DNA of 64,000 bases. Source: Bacteroidota bacterium (lineage in GTDB: Bacteria; Bacteroidota; Bacteroidia; Chitinophagales; Chitinophagaceae). Numbering within the stretch: the stretch's first letter is position 1; each line of letters opens with the position of its first letter. The stretch spans positions 21,128 through 85,127 of the forward strand of contig JAEWKK010000026.1 of assembly GCA_023386045.1 (NCBI GenBank). The letters run 5' to 3'. The translations under genes were made by a program, and so were the position numbers. The notes below the pieces were generated by a model, which was not told the origin of the DNA, did no database searches, and was given only the letters and a program-made list of their open reading frames with translations. This document shows positions 27,401 to 36,939 of the stretch, piece by piece.

Positions 27401-30205
27401 ATCAAAAATTCCATAGAGGAAAGTATTGCGAACGACATTGTTATACACATAACAGTTGCGCGTCATTCCACCAATGGAGATACCTGTCCCCTGCCATTGG
27501 TTGTATTCATATCCGCAGTTGGTCACAATATTATCAGAGATGCGGTTGATGCCAGCATCTGCACCACTCAGCTGAATACCAGTTCTTCCGCAACTGTCAA
27601 TGATCAGGTGATGAATATTCACATTGGACATACGCATGGGTATGGGATGTGTTTCCACACCATTACACCAAACAATCCTGTCGCCCAAAGGATCGGTATT
27701 ACCAGCATAGATACAATCCTGCCAGATTCTTTTAAAACGGCTGTGATGAATTTCAATGCTGTCCATTACATAGTTGGGGTAATTGAAGGACTGATCGCAC
27801 TGGGGATCCTGCTTAGCCCATACGCCATATCCCTTGTGCAACACATCCACTCTTTCCACTTCAACATTTTTTGTTTTGCCGGAAATGCCGATGGCTACAC
27901 TGTATCCGTCAAATACAGGATTGTAAACTTTAAATCCATAATAAGTATTCGCAGCACCGCTACCTGTGATCTTCAAATGATGCACATTGGTGGCATCAAT
28001 ACCATCTCTCATCCATACCTGTCCGCCTTCATTCATCACTACAATGGGACATGCAGATGTTCCATAATAATTTTCCATCCTCAGGTAAGTCCATGAATGT
28101 TGCGACTGAAGCACCAGTGTATCACCTGCATTTACCTGCATATACCACCATGAGGTGCTGTCACCACTGATCTGCTTTCCATGATCACCACTGTTAGGGA
28201 TCAGGTAGCGCTTCACTCCATTACAGATTGAAGCTGATGGTGCATTCACGATCACTACCATTGTATCCTTTGCCACTGCTCCCAGGTTATCTGTTACTGT
28301 GAGTTCAAATTTATAAGTACCCTGCACCAGGCTGTCAACAACTGTCTGGGCATTATTGGCTTGCTGTATAAAATAATTGGATGGCCCTGTGATCTTTGTC
28401 CACTGGTAAGAACTGATGCTTCCATCATTATCGATACCACTACCATTGAGAAAAATGCTGTCAACCGGAAGCGTGATCACCATATCACTACCAGCATTGG
28501 CCGTTGGTGGAATATTTTGTGCTGCCAGTACAGTGATGGATACCGTATCCATCGCTATTGCGCCACTGTCATCCGTTACCTGCAACTGGAAAAGGTAAAT
28601 ACCTTGTGTAAGATTTGTAACTACATTTTGTTGCTGTGAAGCATTATTAAAAGTATAGGCAGCAGGTCCGGAGATCTTGCTCCATAAATAATTGGTAATT
28701 GTTCCATCAGCATCACTTCCAGATCCGTTCAATAATACGCTGTCCAAAGGAAGCGTGATGGAAGTATCTAATCCAGCATTTGCGGTTGGTGGAATATTGG
28801 TAACCGCAGCCTGGTTTACCGTGATCATTACCGTATCATAATCCGAAGCACCATTATTATCTGTGGCCATCAATTCAAACTGGTAAATTCCCGGAACCAG
28901 ACCATTGACTATGGTTTGTGGCTGAGAGGAGGAAACAATAACAAAGGAAGCAGGTCCAGATACCTTGCTCCACTGGTAAGCATTGATGGTTCCGTCACTA
29001 TCGATGGCAGTTCCATTTAATTGAACACTATCAACAGGGAGTTGAATCACCTGGTCATTTCCGGCATTTACAACAGGCAATGTATTGGGCGCCTGGTTCA
29101 CTGTTACTTGCATGCTTGCTGATGCGGTATCATTTGCGCTGCTGATCACTGTAAGCTGGTAGGTATAAATTCCCTGAACCAGGTTGTTTACCTGGGTTGA
29201 CATCGCATTCTGATTTGCAATAACATCTCCTGCTGGTCCTGATAACTTTGACCATGCATAGGAAGTAATGGTGTCTCCCGCAGGTGTAGATACGCTACCA
29301 TTCAATACAACGGTGGAAACCGGAAGAGTGATGTTCTGGTTGCTTCCAGCATTAACAGTAAGCGGGGTAGTTGTGGAAGTTCTTTTGTACTGCAACATCC
29401 ACTGGTAAATATTTTTATTGTGCACATTGCTGGTCCATGCTGGATCATACGAAGTGTCCCATACACTTGGCCAATGTCCCTGCCCTGGAAAAACAGTAAG
29501 CGTTGCAGATGGATTAGGTACAGGTGTACCTGAATTATAAGAAGCGGTTGAACTGGTTGAAAAATTATAAAATGCATCCTGGTCGCCGCAGATCTGCCAC
29601 AGTTTCACGCCGTATTGCGAACCGGTAAGAGGAATGGAATCCAGAGGCAGCGGAGCACTTGCAATAGGAACTGCTGCCGCGAACTTTTTTGCAGCATCAG
29701 GACCGCTGGTGAGACAGGTCCATGTTCCATTACCACCAGCCGATAGTCCTGTAACATAGATCCTGGTTGTATCCACACGGTAGCGGTTGATCACATCAGG
29801 CAAAATGTATTGGATGCTGTTCCATTGATAAGACCATCCAACGGAAGTAGAAGCCTGTGGTGAAACAACGATGAATTTATAATTCTGTCCATCCACCGGA
29901 TTGATGGCCTCAGGGTCCCATCCCTGCGAAATGGTTTTGGGAAGACCAGCATTGAGCATGGTATACAGTCCACTTACACCATTACCTGTTTCACCAACAC
30001 CATGCAGAAAAATGATCAGCGGATATTTTTGCGAAAGATTGGTTGAGTAATCATTGGGAAGCCATGTAAGACCATATGTCATCGTTCCCCACCAGGTGGT
30101 AGGATACTGATCAACATTCTGCCGTCCAATAATTGTTTGGGTAAAAGAAGAAATAGAAAGCGTAGCACATAGGATCGTCAAAAGCAGCAACCTTTTGGCT
30201 TTCAT
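24452..30205 (-). CDS. Giant secreted esterase/PKD/beta-helix protein with T9SS sorting domain
   Basis: This 1917-residue modular protein (start ATG at 30205, MKAKRLLLLTILCATLS; a longer frame exists to 30265) begins with a signal peptide. An alpha/beta-hydrolase of the PHB-depolymerase/esterase type follows (about 27-280; IIFLHGVGETG oxyanion region, nucleophile Ser in VTGLSAGGNGT, acid in CGDQDAFYN, His in PGQGHWPSVWD). Four PKD-like domains (about 283-660, consensus NAGxDxxITLP...DGTI...WTKISGP), a right-handed beta-helix (about 665-1095) and eight more PKD-like domains (about 1100-1830) come next. The end is a type A T9SS sorting domain (about 1835-1917; TLYPNPATTEVNVRI). It would be exported and surface-attached. 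It interrupts the EPS locus on the opposite strand. The substrate of the hydrolase is unknown. Confidence 0.88.
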   Translation of the reverse strand: MKAKRLLLLTILCATLSISSFTQTIIGRQNVDQYPTTWWGTMTYGLTWLPNDYSTNLSQKYPLIIFLHGVGETGNGVSGLYTMLNAGLPKTISQGWDPEAINPVDGQNYKFIVVSPQASTSVGWSYQWNSIQYILPDVINRYRVDTTRIYVTGLSAGGNGTWTCLTSGPDAAKKFAAAVPIASAPLPLDSIPLTGSQYGVKLWQICGDQDAFYNFSTSSTASYNSGTPVPNPSATLTVFPGQGHWPSVWDTSYDPAWTSNVHNKNIYQWMLQYKRTSTTTPLTVNAGSNQNITLPVSTVVLNGSVSTPAGDTITSYAWSKLSGPAGDVIANQNAMSTQVNNLVQGIYTYQLTVISSANDTASASMQVTVNQAPNTLPVVNAGNDQVIQLPVDSVQLNGTAIDSDGTINAYQWSKVSGPASFVIVSSSQPQTIVNGLVPGIYQFELMATDNNGASDYDTVMITVNQAAVTNIPPTANAGLDTSITLPLDSVLLNGSGSDADGTITNYLWSKISGPAAYTFNNASQQQNVVTNLTQGIYLFQLQVTDDSGAIAMDTVSITVLAAQNIPPTANAGSDMVITLPVDSIFLNGSGIDNDGSISSYQWTKITGPSNYFIQQANNAQTVVDSLVQGTYKFELTVTDNLGAVAKDTMVVIVNAPSASICNGVKRYLIPNSGDHGKQISGDSTSWWYMQVNAGDTLVLQSQHSWTYLRMENYYGTSACPIVVMNEGGQVWMRDGIDATNVHHLKITGSGAANTYYGFKVYNPVFDGYSVAIGISGKTKNVEVERVDVLHKGYGVWAKQDPQCDQSFNYPNYVMDSIEIHHSRFKRIWQDCIYAGNTDPLGDRIVWCNGVETHPIPMRMSNVNIHHLIIDSCGRTGIQLSGADAGINRISDNIVTNCGYEYNQWQGTGISIGGMTRNCYVYNNVVRNTFLYGIFDLGADSSFVYNNVIDSSGYLKIDPTVDINALAASTNTTALPGHWLKNTMSLPGNIQATTRNSIPHYTKTIFYKDNKVGVNASTIAPDGIIQIGWWGPAEDWTTNNKICNNTKLNGSPAKIDPFWYTTLNQYWPVFDSLCTSPVPNMPPSANAGNDTTITIDSVMLLGSGTDHDGSIVAFHWEKIGGPSSFNIVHADSAHTMLTSLLPGTYTLRLTVTDNNGMTASDDVQVFFNTPNNPPITNAGPYKVITLPVTSLTLNGSAIDPDGDTLSFSWTKIQGPANYSFSSANQPVTTASNLVPGIYLFELKVTDQHGAVDKDTTRVDVNIAPTANAGPDQTITLPVNSVNVNGIASDVDGTLSTFTWTKISGPSQFTIASPNNPQTSITNLAQGVYLFEFKVTDNFDAPARDTLMITVLPGQNLPPVANAGNDITIQLPVNSTQLNGSGTDSDGTINSYSWTKISGPASFVITSPTQAQTAITGLQAGVYEFQLTVTDNGAATAVDVVQVTVLAAVNLPPVANAGTDVVITLPVNSVPLNGSATDQDGTIASYQWTKIAGPSSFNILNASQAQTTVTTLVQGVYYFELKVTDNGGAVDMDTVMITVNSVTPVNQVPVANAGTDITITLPVDNVMLNGSGSDADGTVVSYVWNKISGPASFVIVSSTQPQTMISSLVQGVYQFELVVTDNNGATGKDTVMVTVNAAVPSVNNPPVANAGNDQQIIFPTTSALLSGSGTDTDGSIVSYKWTKISGPVVYNIADNNQAQTMVSGLLQGSVYGFELTVTDDDGATGKDTVLITVSPASANMPPHAHAGQDRTILWPQDTASIAGDGTDPDGTITSYKWTKISGPIQYNILTPNMASTELSNLVEGTYEFELRVTDNWGAVGRDTIKVMVVNNARIFTNTTLYPNPATTEVNVRIVAQTEKSQSGIRIYDSRGSLVYAEDFVRTQKIMERKINVSNLVQGTYVIVVKVDIDTQTGLKFIKH

Positions 30206-30577
30206 AGAATCGGATTTTCTGTAGGATTTGGATATTGTTTTTGCAGGCTTCCTTTCGGAAGTCACAAATCATTGATATACTGTCTTTCTTCTATCTATTC
30301 AATGCCCTGAATAAAGGAACAAGGCTACTGAAAGTAAAAGATCTACAAGCATATCATTCACGGTTCATTCTCACTGCTTCAAAGATAAATATAGTTGCAA
30401 TCTTAAAAAGAGTACAAACACAGGATATTTAATACCGGAACATAGGTATTTTATTCGGGAAGACCCTAAGTAAAAACACTAGCATTATTGCCGTCTTGCC
30501 AGGTCAGGCAACCAATAACCCGATAGTGAAATCTATATATTTAATGTATGTTTGATCTTTTATAATGATCAAAGCCC
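30206..30577. promoter_or_regulatory. 372-bp divergent region before the flippase gene
   Basis: No gene is seen. A perfect Bacteroidota -7 element TATGTTTG lies at 30547-30554, though no good -33 TTTG is at the expected distance. An inverted repeat TTTGATC-N9-GATCAAA (30551-30573) overlaps this element and ends 4 bp before the TTG start of the flippase. The minus-strand promoter of the giant esterase gene must also be here; I could not pick it out. Confidence 0.35.
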
Positions 30578-31951
30578 TTGAAAAAATATTTTTCTTCATA
30601 TTGGATACGCTCGGCTTTTTATACCGTTCTGCAAAGGTTTTCACTTACGCTTTTCGGATTCATCAGCATCATTATAATTTTCAGGGAATTCCATTCAGAC
30701 AAGGCCAAGATGGGTATATGGTCGCTTTTTCTCATTGCGATCGGAATATTTGAGCAGATCAAGACCAATCTTTTAAAAAACGCACAGATAAAATTTGTGA
30801 GTGCCAGTTCTGATGCGCAGGAAAGATCTGTAATTGCTTCTTCCAGCCTGTTGATCAATATTGCAGTATCTTTTATTTTTATCCTGCTTGTACTTACGGT
30901 TAGTGATCCCTTCAGTCGCTGGCTGGTCAACAGCAATGAGCTGGCTTACATGCTCAAATGGTTCATCCCCGGAGTGCTTTGCATGATCTTCTTTTCTCAC
31001 TTCGAAGCGGTTCAGCAATCACACCTGGATTTTAAAGGCGTGTTCGCCGGATATTTCGTAAGACAGCTTCTTTTTCTCGCCATCCTGCTTTTTCACAAAC
31101 TGGCACATATTCCATTCACCCTTACCGACCTGGTAATGTATCAATCGGTAAGTCTCCTTTTTGGAACGCTGGTCTTATATGCATTTAGCCGCAGGTATCT
31201 CCATCATATTTTCAGCCCTGCCAAAATATGGATCAGGAAAATCATCGGTTATGGCGGTTACATATTTGGCTCAGGAACTGTAGCCTCAATTTTTCAAAAC
31301 CTTGACCAGTTGATGATCGCAAGGTTTGGTGCCAACTATGTTGCTTCCTACAACGTAGCCTTCCGCATCAACAGTCTTGTTGATATTCCTTCTTATGCCG
31401 CTGCAGAAGTTCTTTTCCCAAAGGCTTCAGCAGCATCTGCCGAGGAAGGCCCGCAAAAAATAAAATATTTGTATGAGCGAATGGTAGCCATCCTGCTTTC
31501 ATTTACTATTCCTGCAGCCATTTTTATCATTCTGTTTCCTGGCTTATTCATCACAGTTATTGCTGGTCCCAATTACCTTGATGCTGCACCGATATTACAA
31601 TTGTATATGATCGCGGGAATTCTGCGGCCGGCTCAGAACCAGGCAGCCAACCTGCTGAATTCAATTGGAAGGGCGAAGCTTTGTTTTTATATCAACACAG
31701 GTTACCTGATCGTTAACCTGGTGATGAACTATGTCTTTCTTTATTACTTCGGAATGCCTCAATATGGTGCCGCACTCGGTACTCTCATCACCTTTCTTTT
31801 AGGAGTAGTTTTCTGGTATTTTGTGATGAAGAAACTCATAGGACTGGAATTGTCAAAGATTTTCGAACACGGACTCGGTGTTTACAAAATGATATTTGGC
31901 AAAATGGCTGGTGCGCTCCAAAAGTTTCAAACCAATTCTAAGGCCGCCTGA
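30578..31951 (+). CDS. Wzx-like oligosaccharide flippase (MOP superfamily)
   Basis: This 457-residue polytopic protein has about 12-14 membrane segments and the polysaccharide-transporter pattern early on (FSLTLFGFISIIIIFREF; then IIGYGGYIFGSGTVASIFQNLDQLMIARFGAN). It fits Wzx/RfbX-type flippases, which move lipid-linked repeat units across the inner membrane. The start is a TTG: no ATG occurs in frame until about residue 47, which would lose the conserved first helix. It opens the second half of the EPS locus, separated from the first half by the giant esterase gene. Its stop lies 5 bp from the stop of the convergent GT2. Confidence 0.87.
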   Translation: MKKYFSSYWIRSAFYTVLQRFSLTLFGFISIIIIFREFHSDKAKMGIWSLFLIAIGIFEQIKTNLLKNAQIKFVSASSDAQERSVIASSSLLINIAVSFIFILLVLTVSDPFSRWLVNSNELAYMLKWFIPGVLCMIFFSHFEAVQQSHLDFKGVFAGYFVRQLLFLAILLFHKLAHIPFTLTDLVMYQSVSLLFGTLVLYAFSRRYLHHIFSPAKIWIRKIIGYGGYIFGSGTVASIFQNLDQLMIARFGANYVASYNVAFRINSLVDIPSYAAAEVLFPKASAASAEEGPQKIKYLYERMVAILLSFTIPAAIFIILFPGLFITVIAGPNYLDAAPILQLYMIAGILRPAQNQAANLLNSIGRAKLCFYINTGYLIVNLVMNYVFLYYFGMPQYGAALGTLITFLLGVVFWYFVMKKLIGLELSKIFEHGLGVYKMIFGKMAGALQKFQTNSKAA

Positions 31952-31956
31952 TCTCT

Positions 31957-33222
31957 TTACTGATTGTGCTCGTTGAATAAGGGATTACTTACGTCTGTTT
32001 TTGTATGAACCGTATGGATGAAAGTTTTGTTGGATTCTTTCATGCCCAGCAGTGTTCCCAGCATGATGCCAATGGCTTTGGGTAATTTAAGAATGGCCTG
32101 CCAAAGTTCCCTGTTCATCAACTCCTGAGGTATGGCTATGAAGAGCGCAAGGAGGTAAGCCAGCCAAAGCACAAGCGATGCAACAAACCAGGCTTTCACA
32201 AAAATTAATGCAATGATGGCAAGCAGGGGAAGGATCATAAAAAGAAAAGCTCTTGGCAATACCAGGTTGTTGCCTACCGCCAAATTGAAATAACTAAGAT
32301 TTCCTTTCACTAATTGTCCGAATGATGGCAGGAAAAATTTTCTCAGGTAGATGAACTGGCTCGATACCCAGCGTTTCCTTTGTTGTTTGAAAGCCTGTGA
32401 AGAATCCACTTTTTCATCAAAAACAAGTGCATCATCAAGGTATTCGATGCGGATCCCTTTTTTCACAATGTCAAGTTGAAGCGGCTTGTCAAAACCTCCT
32501 ACTGCATCGATGCGGGAAAGAATATCTTTTACCAGGTCAAAATCAAAGGCCATTCCTGATCCAATCACGGCGGAAGAAAGTCCGGCTGCATTGGTTCCCT
32601 TCCTGAAAATATGGTTGTTGATGCCTTCACTGCAGGCATCCAGAATGGCAAAAGATGTATTGAGGTTCTTGGCCACTCTTCTTCCCTGCACTGCACGCGC
32701 ACCTTTTACAAAGGCATTGTTTATTTTTTGAAGAAAATCCTTCGCAAGTAAATTATCGGCATCAAGTATCAGCGCTACATCATAAGCTTTATTTATCCTT
32801 CCAAATGCCTCGTTAAGCGATTTTGTTTTCGTGCTTTTTTCAAAAGAAACTTCAAAGACTTCAACCGGCAATTGTTTTAAATCACTGATGGTGGAAGGCT
32901 GAAATGAATCAGCAATGATGTAGACATCATAGAGCGAAGTGGGGTAATTGAGCGCCATCAGATTTTTAGCTGTGGAAACAATAATGCCATCTTCTTTATA
33001 AGCGGGAACCAGTACGGCTATCTTTTTCTGAGGTTCTGCATAATTGCCACTGAATTTATTGCGGTAAAATAATCTGCCAGCCAGTGATAGAAAAAAAAGA
33101 TAAGCTACAGACAATGCACAGTAAATAAAAACAACAAGGAACAATATATATAAAATGTTATCCAACATTGTAAAAGCTTGAGTAAACATAAAATCAACAA
33201 CCTTAACCAATAACCTGTTCAA
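31957..33222 (-). CDS. Membrane-bound family 2 glycosyltransferase
   Basis: This 421-residue protein has an N-terminal membrane helix, a cytoplasmic GT2 core and three or four C-terminal helices. Motifs are VLVPAYKEDGIIVSTAKNLM, the DxD-type ALILDADNLLAKDFL and the processive-type QxxRW in KQQRKRWVSSQF. An ATG at 33168 (MLDNILYILFLVVF) is a likelier start than the one at 33222, since it begins directly with the first helix. It is closely similar in layout to the GT2 at 34727-35926, suggesting a duplicated pair. Processive activity is possible but not proven. Confidence 0.85.
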   Translation of the reverse strand: MNRLLVKVVDFMFTQAFTMLDNILYILFLVVFIYCALSVAYLFFLSLAGRLFYRNKFSGNYAEPQKKIAVLVPAYKEDGIIVSTAKNLMALNYPTSLYDVYIIADSFQPSTISDLKQLPVEVFEVSFEKSTKTKSLNEAFGRINKAYDVALILDADNLLAKDFLQKINNAFVKGARAVQGRRVAKNLNTSFAILDACSEGINNHIFRKGTNAAGLSSAVIGSGMAFDFDLVKDILSRIDAVGGFDKPLQLDIVKKGIRIEYLDDALVFDEKVDSSQAFKQQRKRWVSSQFIYLRKFFLPSFGQLVKGNLSYFNLAVGNNLVLPRAFLFMILPLLAIIALIFVKAWFVASLVLWLAYLLALFIAIPQELMNRELWQAILKLPKAIGIMLGTLLGMKESNKTFIHTVHTKTDVSNPLFNEHNQ

Positions 33223-33409
33223 AATGATCCGCAGCCTGATGATTCATTTTAATCCCCAGGCTGCAGCGAAAGGATGTTGATTGTAAAAAACTATGCCTGT
33301 CTTGCTTGCATGCCCCCAAATTTAAATTTCAGGGCAAGGAATACATCTCATTGGTTTTTAAGCTCCCAAAATAGAAATAATAATTTAATCTTGCGATAAT
33401 TTGGCTCAA

Positions 33410-34579
33410 ATGCTGGTGTGGAAAATCATTTTTTGGATAAGCTGTTTCATCATTTTTTATAATTACCTCGGCTATGCACTGCTGATCTTTATGATCAATA
33501 AATTAAAAGGCAGGGGTAAAAAGAATAAAGAGGAATTTTTTCCAACAGTTTCCTTTATTGTTGCCGCCTATAATGAGGAAGATTGTATTGAGAAGAAAAT
33601 TCTGAATTCCTTCGACCAGGATTATCCACCGGAAAAGATCGAATTTCTCTTTATTACTGATGGCTCTACCGATCGCACCAATGAAATTATAAGCCGTTAT
33701 CCCCAGGTCAAGCTTCTGTATGAACAACAGCGTCGAGGAAAATCCGCCGCTCTGAACCGCGTGGTAAGCCATGCATTAAATGACATTCTCATTTTTAGTG
33801 ATGCCAATACCATTTTGAACAGAGAAGCCACGAGGTTTATTGCCAGGCATTATCTACATCCCTCGGTAGGTGGGGTTGCCGGTGAAAAAAAAGTGATCCC
33901 GGCTACAGAGAAGACCGACCAGGTTGGAGCCGGAGAAGGCTTGTACTGGAAATATGAATCCTTTCTCAAGCAGTTGGATTCAGACTTTTATTCGGTTGTG
34001 GGTGCTGCAGGTGAATTATTCTCACTCAGAAAAGAATTATATGAAGCGGTAGATGACAGTGTGATACTTGATGATTTTGTAATATCCATGAAGGTAGCTG
34101 CCAAAGGTTATCGCGTGATCTATGAACCAGAAGCCTTTGCGATGGAGCTGCCCTCCTTTTCTATGAAGGATGAGCAGAAAAGAAAGATCAGGATTGCAGC
34201 AGGTGGCTTCCAGGCCATGACCATCCTTGCTCCCCTGATATCTTTCTGGAAACAGCCTGCACTTGGTTTTCTTTATTTTTCCCACCGCGTACTTCGCTGG
34301 ACGCTGAGTCCCTTAGGTTTCATTCTCGCCTTTGTTTCCAACGCCATCATTTTTTTTGGTACCGGTGAATTGATCTATAAGATTTTATTTATAGGTCAAC
34401 TGGTTTTTTATGCGATGGCTTTAGTTGCAGCCTTCTTCACATTAAAAACCGGGATATTCAAACTATTCAGACTTGCTTATTATTTTGTATTCATGAATCT
34501 CTCCGTAGTCCAGGGATTTTTACGCTTCCTGCGTGGCAAACAACCTGCAGCCTGGGAAAAAGCAAAAAGGTCTCAGTGA
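33410..34579 (+). CDS. Membrane-bound family 2 glycosyltransferase (IcaA-like)
   Basis: The 389-residue protein has one N-terminal helix, a GT2 core (SFIVAAYNEEDCIEKKILNS; LFITDGSTDRTNEII; DILIFSDANTIL as the metal-binding motif) and three or four C-terminal helices. Acceptor-side features include DFYSVVGAAGELFSLRKELYE and DDFVISMKVAAKGYRVIYEPEA. The usual QxxRW is altered to QKRKIRI. The overall arrangement recalls processive synthases such as IcaA, but the altered motif argues for caution. I chose the ATG at 33410; a TTG at 33401 is in frame. Confidence 0.85.
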   Translation: MLVWKIIFWISCFIIFYNYLGYALLIFMINKLKGRGKKNKEEFFPTVSFIVAAYNEEDCIEKKILNSFDQDYPPEKIEFLFITDGSTDRTNEIISRYPQVKLLYEQQRRGKSAALNRVVSHALNDILIFSDANTILNREATRFIARHYLHPSVGGVAGEKKVIPATEKTDQVGAGEGLYWKYESFLKQLDSDFYSVVGAAGELFSLRKELYEAVDDSVILDDFVISMKVAAKGYRVIYEPEAFAMELPSFSMKDEQKRKIRIAAGGFQAMTILAPLISFWKQPALGFLYFSHRVLRWTLSPLGFILAFVSNAIIFFGTGELIYKILFIGQLVFYAMALVAAFFTLKTGIFKLFRLAYYFVFMNLSVVQGFLRFLRGKQPAAWEKAKRSQ

Positions 34580-34726
34580 ACTGAAAATATTTATACCCAG
34601 AAGAAACCACTCCGATTATAGAATTATTCCCTTAACTTGTTATTCCTTCAGGTCTTCTCAATAACCAATGAAAAATATGTCCAATCCCTGATCATTTTTT
34701 GACCCTTACCGTTTTTGAATCTGGTT

Positions 34727-35926
34727 ATGGATATTTTTTTTATTGTCTGGTATATCTTTCAAGCCTGGATAGCTATTTATCTTTCAATGCCCTTTGTTTT
34801 ACTGATGATCTATTTATTTAAAAAGATCACTCACAACAGGTTTAACATACATAAGAAAAAGACTCTTTACAATAAGGATTTTGATTTTGGTGTGATCATT
34901 ACGGCCCATAAGGAGGCTGAGCTGGTTCCTGCCCTGATCGACTCACTTATTAAACAACGTTATCACAACTACCGGGTATATGTAATCGCCGACAGGTGTG
35001 AAATCCCCGAAGACAATTTACCAGATCACAGGGTCAGTATCCTGCAGCCACCTGATTCGCTGGATTCAAAGATCAGATCCATACAATATGCTATTGATCA
35101 TTTCAGCAGGCAGCACGATGCAATAGTGATACTGGATTCCGATAACCTGGTTCATCCTGATTTTTTAGGGAAATTGAATCTTTATTTCAGTAAAGGCTTT
35201 AAAGTTGTCCAGGCCAATCTTCTTCCCAAGAATTCAGACTCCATGTATGCAAGACTTGATTCTATCGGGAATGTATTTTACAATTTTACCGAGCGCGAGG
35301 CAAGAATGGAGATCGGACTTTCTTCTGCTATATGGGGACTTGGAGTTGCCATTGATACGGAGTTGTATAAAGAAATTGTTTATGAGAACCATCTCGGAGG
35401 ATTTGATAAAAAAATGCAGGCCTGTCTTGTTCAGAAAGCAAACCAGATGGCCTTTGCAAGAGAAGCCATTGTTTATGATGAGAAGGTAACAACAGGACCC
35501 GCGCTGGAAAAACAGAGAACCCGTTGGATCCATGCTTATTTCAAATATCTTAAGCTGAACTGGATTGTTTTTAAAAATGGTATCATCAAGGGAGATCCAG
35601 ATTCTGTTCTTTTTGGTTTTCTGAATATCAGGCCCCCGTTTTTTATTTTGATTTTCCTGGTACTCATTTCCTGTTTTGTAAATTATTTTATCCATATACA
35701 CCTTTTCATTGCCTGGATGGTGTTGCTGGTTCTCTTCTGCATTTCGTTTACCGTTATTGTTAGCATGAAGGCCAATGATAAAAAAATGGTCCAATCCATC
35801 CTGTTTTTACCTTTGCTCATCATCAGGCAGGTCTTTGCGCTTCTGAAGATGAAAAGAGCGGATAAATCATTCCTGAAAACAGAACATACCAAATTAGTTT
35901 ATATAGAAGACCTGATTGTAAAATGA
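34727..35926 (+). CDS. Membrane-bound family 2 glycosyltransferase
   Basis: This 399-residue protein begins with a membrane segment and carries GT2 motifs: FGVIITAHKEAELVPALIDS, the metal-binding VILDSDNLVHPDFL, and QRTRWIHAYFKYL as the QxxRW equivalent. Three C-terminal helices follow. It looks like a paralogue of the minus-strand GT2 at 31957-33222. The start is ATG 34727; a TTG 12 bp upstream is in frame. Its stop overlaps the start of the polysaccharide deacetylase gene by 4 bp (ATGA at 35923), so the two are probably translationally coupled and act on the same glycan. Confidence 0.86.
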   Translation: MDIFFIVWYIFQAWIAIYLSMPFVLLMIYLFKKITHNRFNIHKKKTLYNKDFDFGVIITAHKEAELVPALIDSLIKQRYHNYRVYVIADRCEIPEDNLPDHRVSILQPPDSLDSKIRSIQYAIDHFSRQHDAIVILDSDNLVHPDFLGKLNLYFSKGFKVVQANLLPKNSDSMYARLDSIGNVFYNFTEREARMEIGLSSAIWGLGVAIDTELYKEIVYENHLGGFDKKMQACLVQKANQMAFAREAIVYDEKVTTGPALEKQRTRWIHAYFKYLKLNWIVFKNGIIKGDPDSVLFGFLNIRPPFFILIFLVLISCFVNYFIHIHLFIAWMVLLVLFCISFTVIVSMKANDKKMVQSILFLPLLIIRQVFALLKMKRADKSFLKTEHTKLVYIEDLIVK

Positions 35927-36939
35927 TCTCAGTTAAAAAAGCCTTCATCTCCTTTTCTTCTTTGTTTCCATTGCCAGGCTTACTGAAGTTTTCAGGACTG
36001 AAGGTTCTATTACCCTACCATCACGTTGTCAGTAATGATTACCTGCCTCATATCAAAAACCTGTATGACTATAAATCAACTTTAGCTTTCGAAAAAGATC
36101 TGGACTGGCTTCTGAAAAATTTCAACCCCATTTCTGCGCATGATCTTTATGATCATTGTTTTCAAAATGCACCGCTTCCTGCAGGGTCCTTTCTTCTGAG
36201 TTTTGATGATGGCTTCAGGGAAGTGTATGATATAATTGCTCCCATGCTGAAAAAAAAAGGTGTTCCGGCCATTTTTTTTATCAACCCGGCATTCATTGAT
36301 AACAAGGAATTGTTTTACCGATGTAAACTAAGCCTCGTTATTGAAAAGCTTCGTGGAAATCCAAAACTCCTTTCACTATTTCATTCAAAATATTTTCCGC
36401 AGGCGCAAAGAAATTTTTTATCAATTCGCCAAAGTTTGTTGCAATTGCAATACACGGATAGAAAGTTGGCAGACGAATGGGGCGCAGCATGCGAAATTGA
36501 TTTTGACCAATACCTGGAAGATCAGCAGCCCTTCATGACTTCTTCCCAGATAAAAGAACTTTCATCGCAGGGTTTTACTATTGGCGCTCATAGCTGGGAT
36601 CATCCCAATTATAAATTTCTGTCACTGAACGAACAATTGGAACAAACTGCAGCCTCGCTTCATTTCATTTCATCTTTTCAGGACCTCAAAACATTTTCTT
36701 TCCCACACGAAGACAAAAACCTGACTCAATCTTTTTTTGATGAACAAAAGAAAAAGGAGGATCGCATTTTGTTTTTTGGAGTGCAGAATCAGAAATCAGA
36801 GACCGGCAATGTTGTATGGCATCGGTTCAATGCAGAAAATCCAAATCTGGATCTTGCTTCACTGGTGAAAGGAATGCTTGTTTATAATGGAATGCTTCGA
36901 ACTGCCGGCAGATCAGCCGTTTCGAGATCTATTACATGA
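35923..36939 (+). CDS. Polysaccharide deacetylase (NodB-homology, CE4-like)
   Basis: The 338-residue protein has the NodB-fold motif 1 FLLSFDDGFREVYD, with the catalytic and metal-binding Asp pair, and motif 2 AHSWDHPN, with the two metal-binding His. SFPHEDKN follows as a possible motif 3. The metal triad looks complete. Such enzymes remove N- or O-acetyl groups from GlcNAc-type polymers or lipid-linked sugars. No clear signal peptide is present, so it may act in the cytoplasm or at the membrane. It overlaps the preceding GT2 by 4 bp and converges on the next gene with an 8-bp overlap. Confidence 0.86.
   Translation: MISVKKAFISFSSLFPLPGLLKFSGLKVLLPYHHVVSNDYLPHIKNLYDYKSTLAFEKDLDWLLKNFNPISAHDLYDHCFQNAPLPAGSFLLSFDDGFREVYDIIAPMLKKKGVPAIFFINPAFIDNKELFYRCKLSLVIEKLRGNPKLLSLFHSKYFPQAQRNFLSIRQSLLQLQYTDRKLADEWGAACEIDFDQYLEDQQPFMTSSQIKELSSQGFTIGAHSWDHPNYKFLSLNEQLEQTAASLHFISSFQDLKTFSFPHEDKNLTQSFFDEQKKKEDRILFFGVQNQKSETGNVVWHRFNAENPNLDLASLVKGMLVYNGMLRTAGRSAVSRSIT

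Noticed and set aside
27497..28096. 199-codon plus-strand frame opposite the beta-helix region
   Set aside because: It is antisense to the giant esterase gene with no recognisable protein features.
24730..29370. Tandem DNA repeats or recent duplication in the PKD region
   Set aside because: The repetition is at protein level (12 diverged PKD-like domains); DNA copies differ too much for a recent array.
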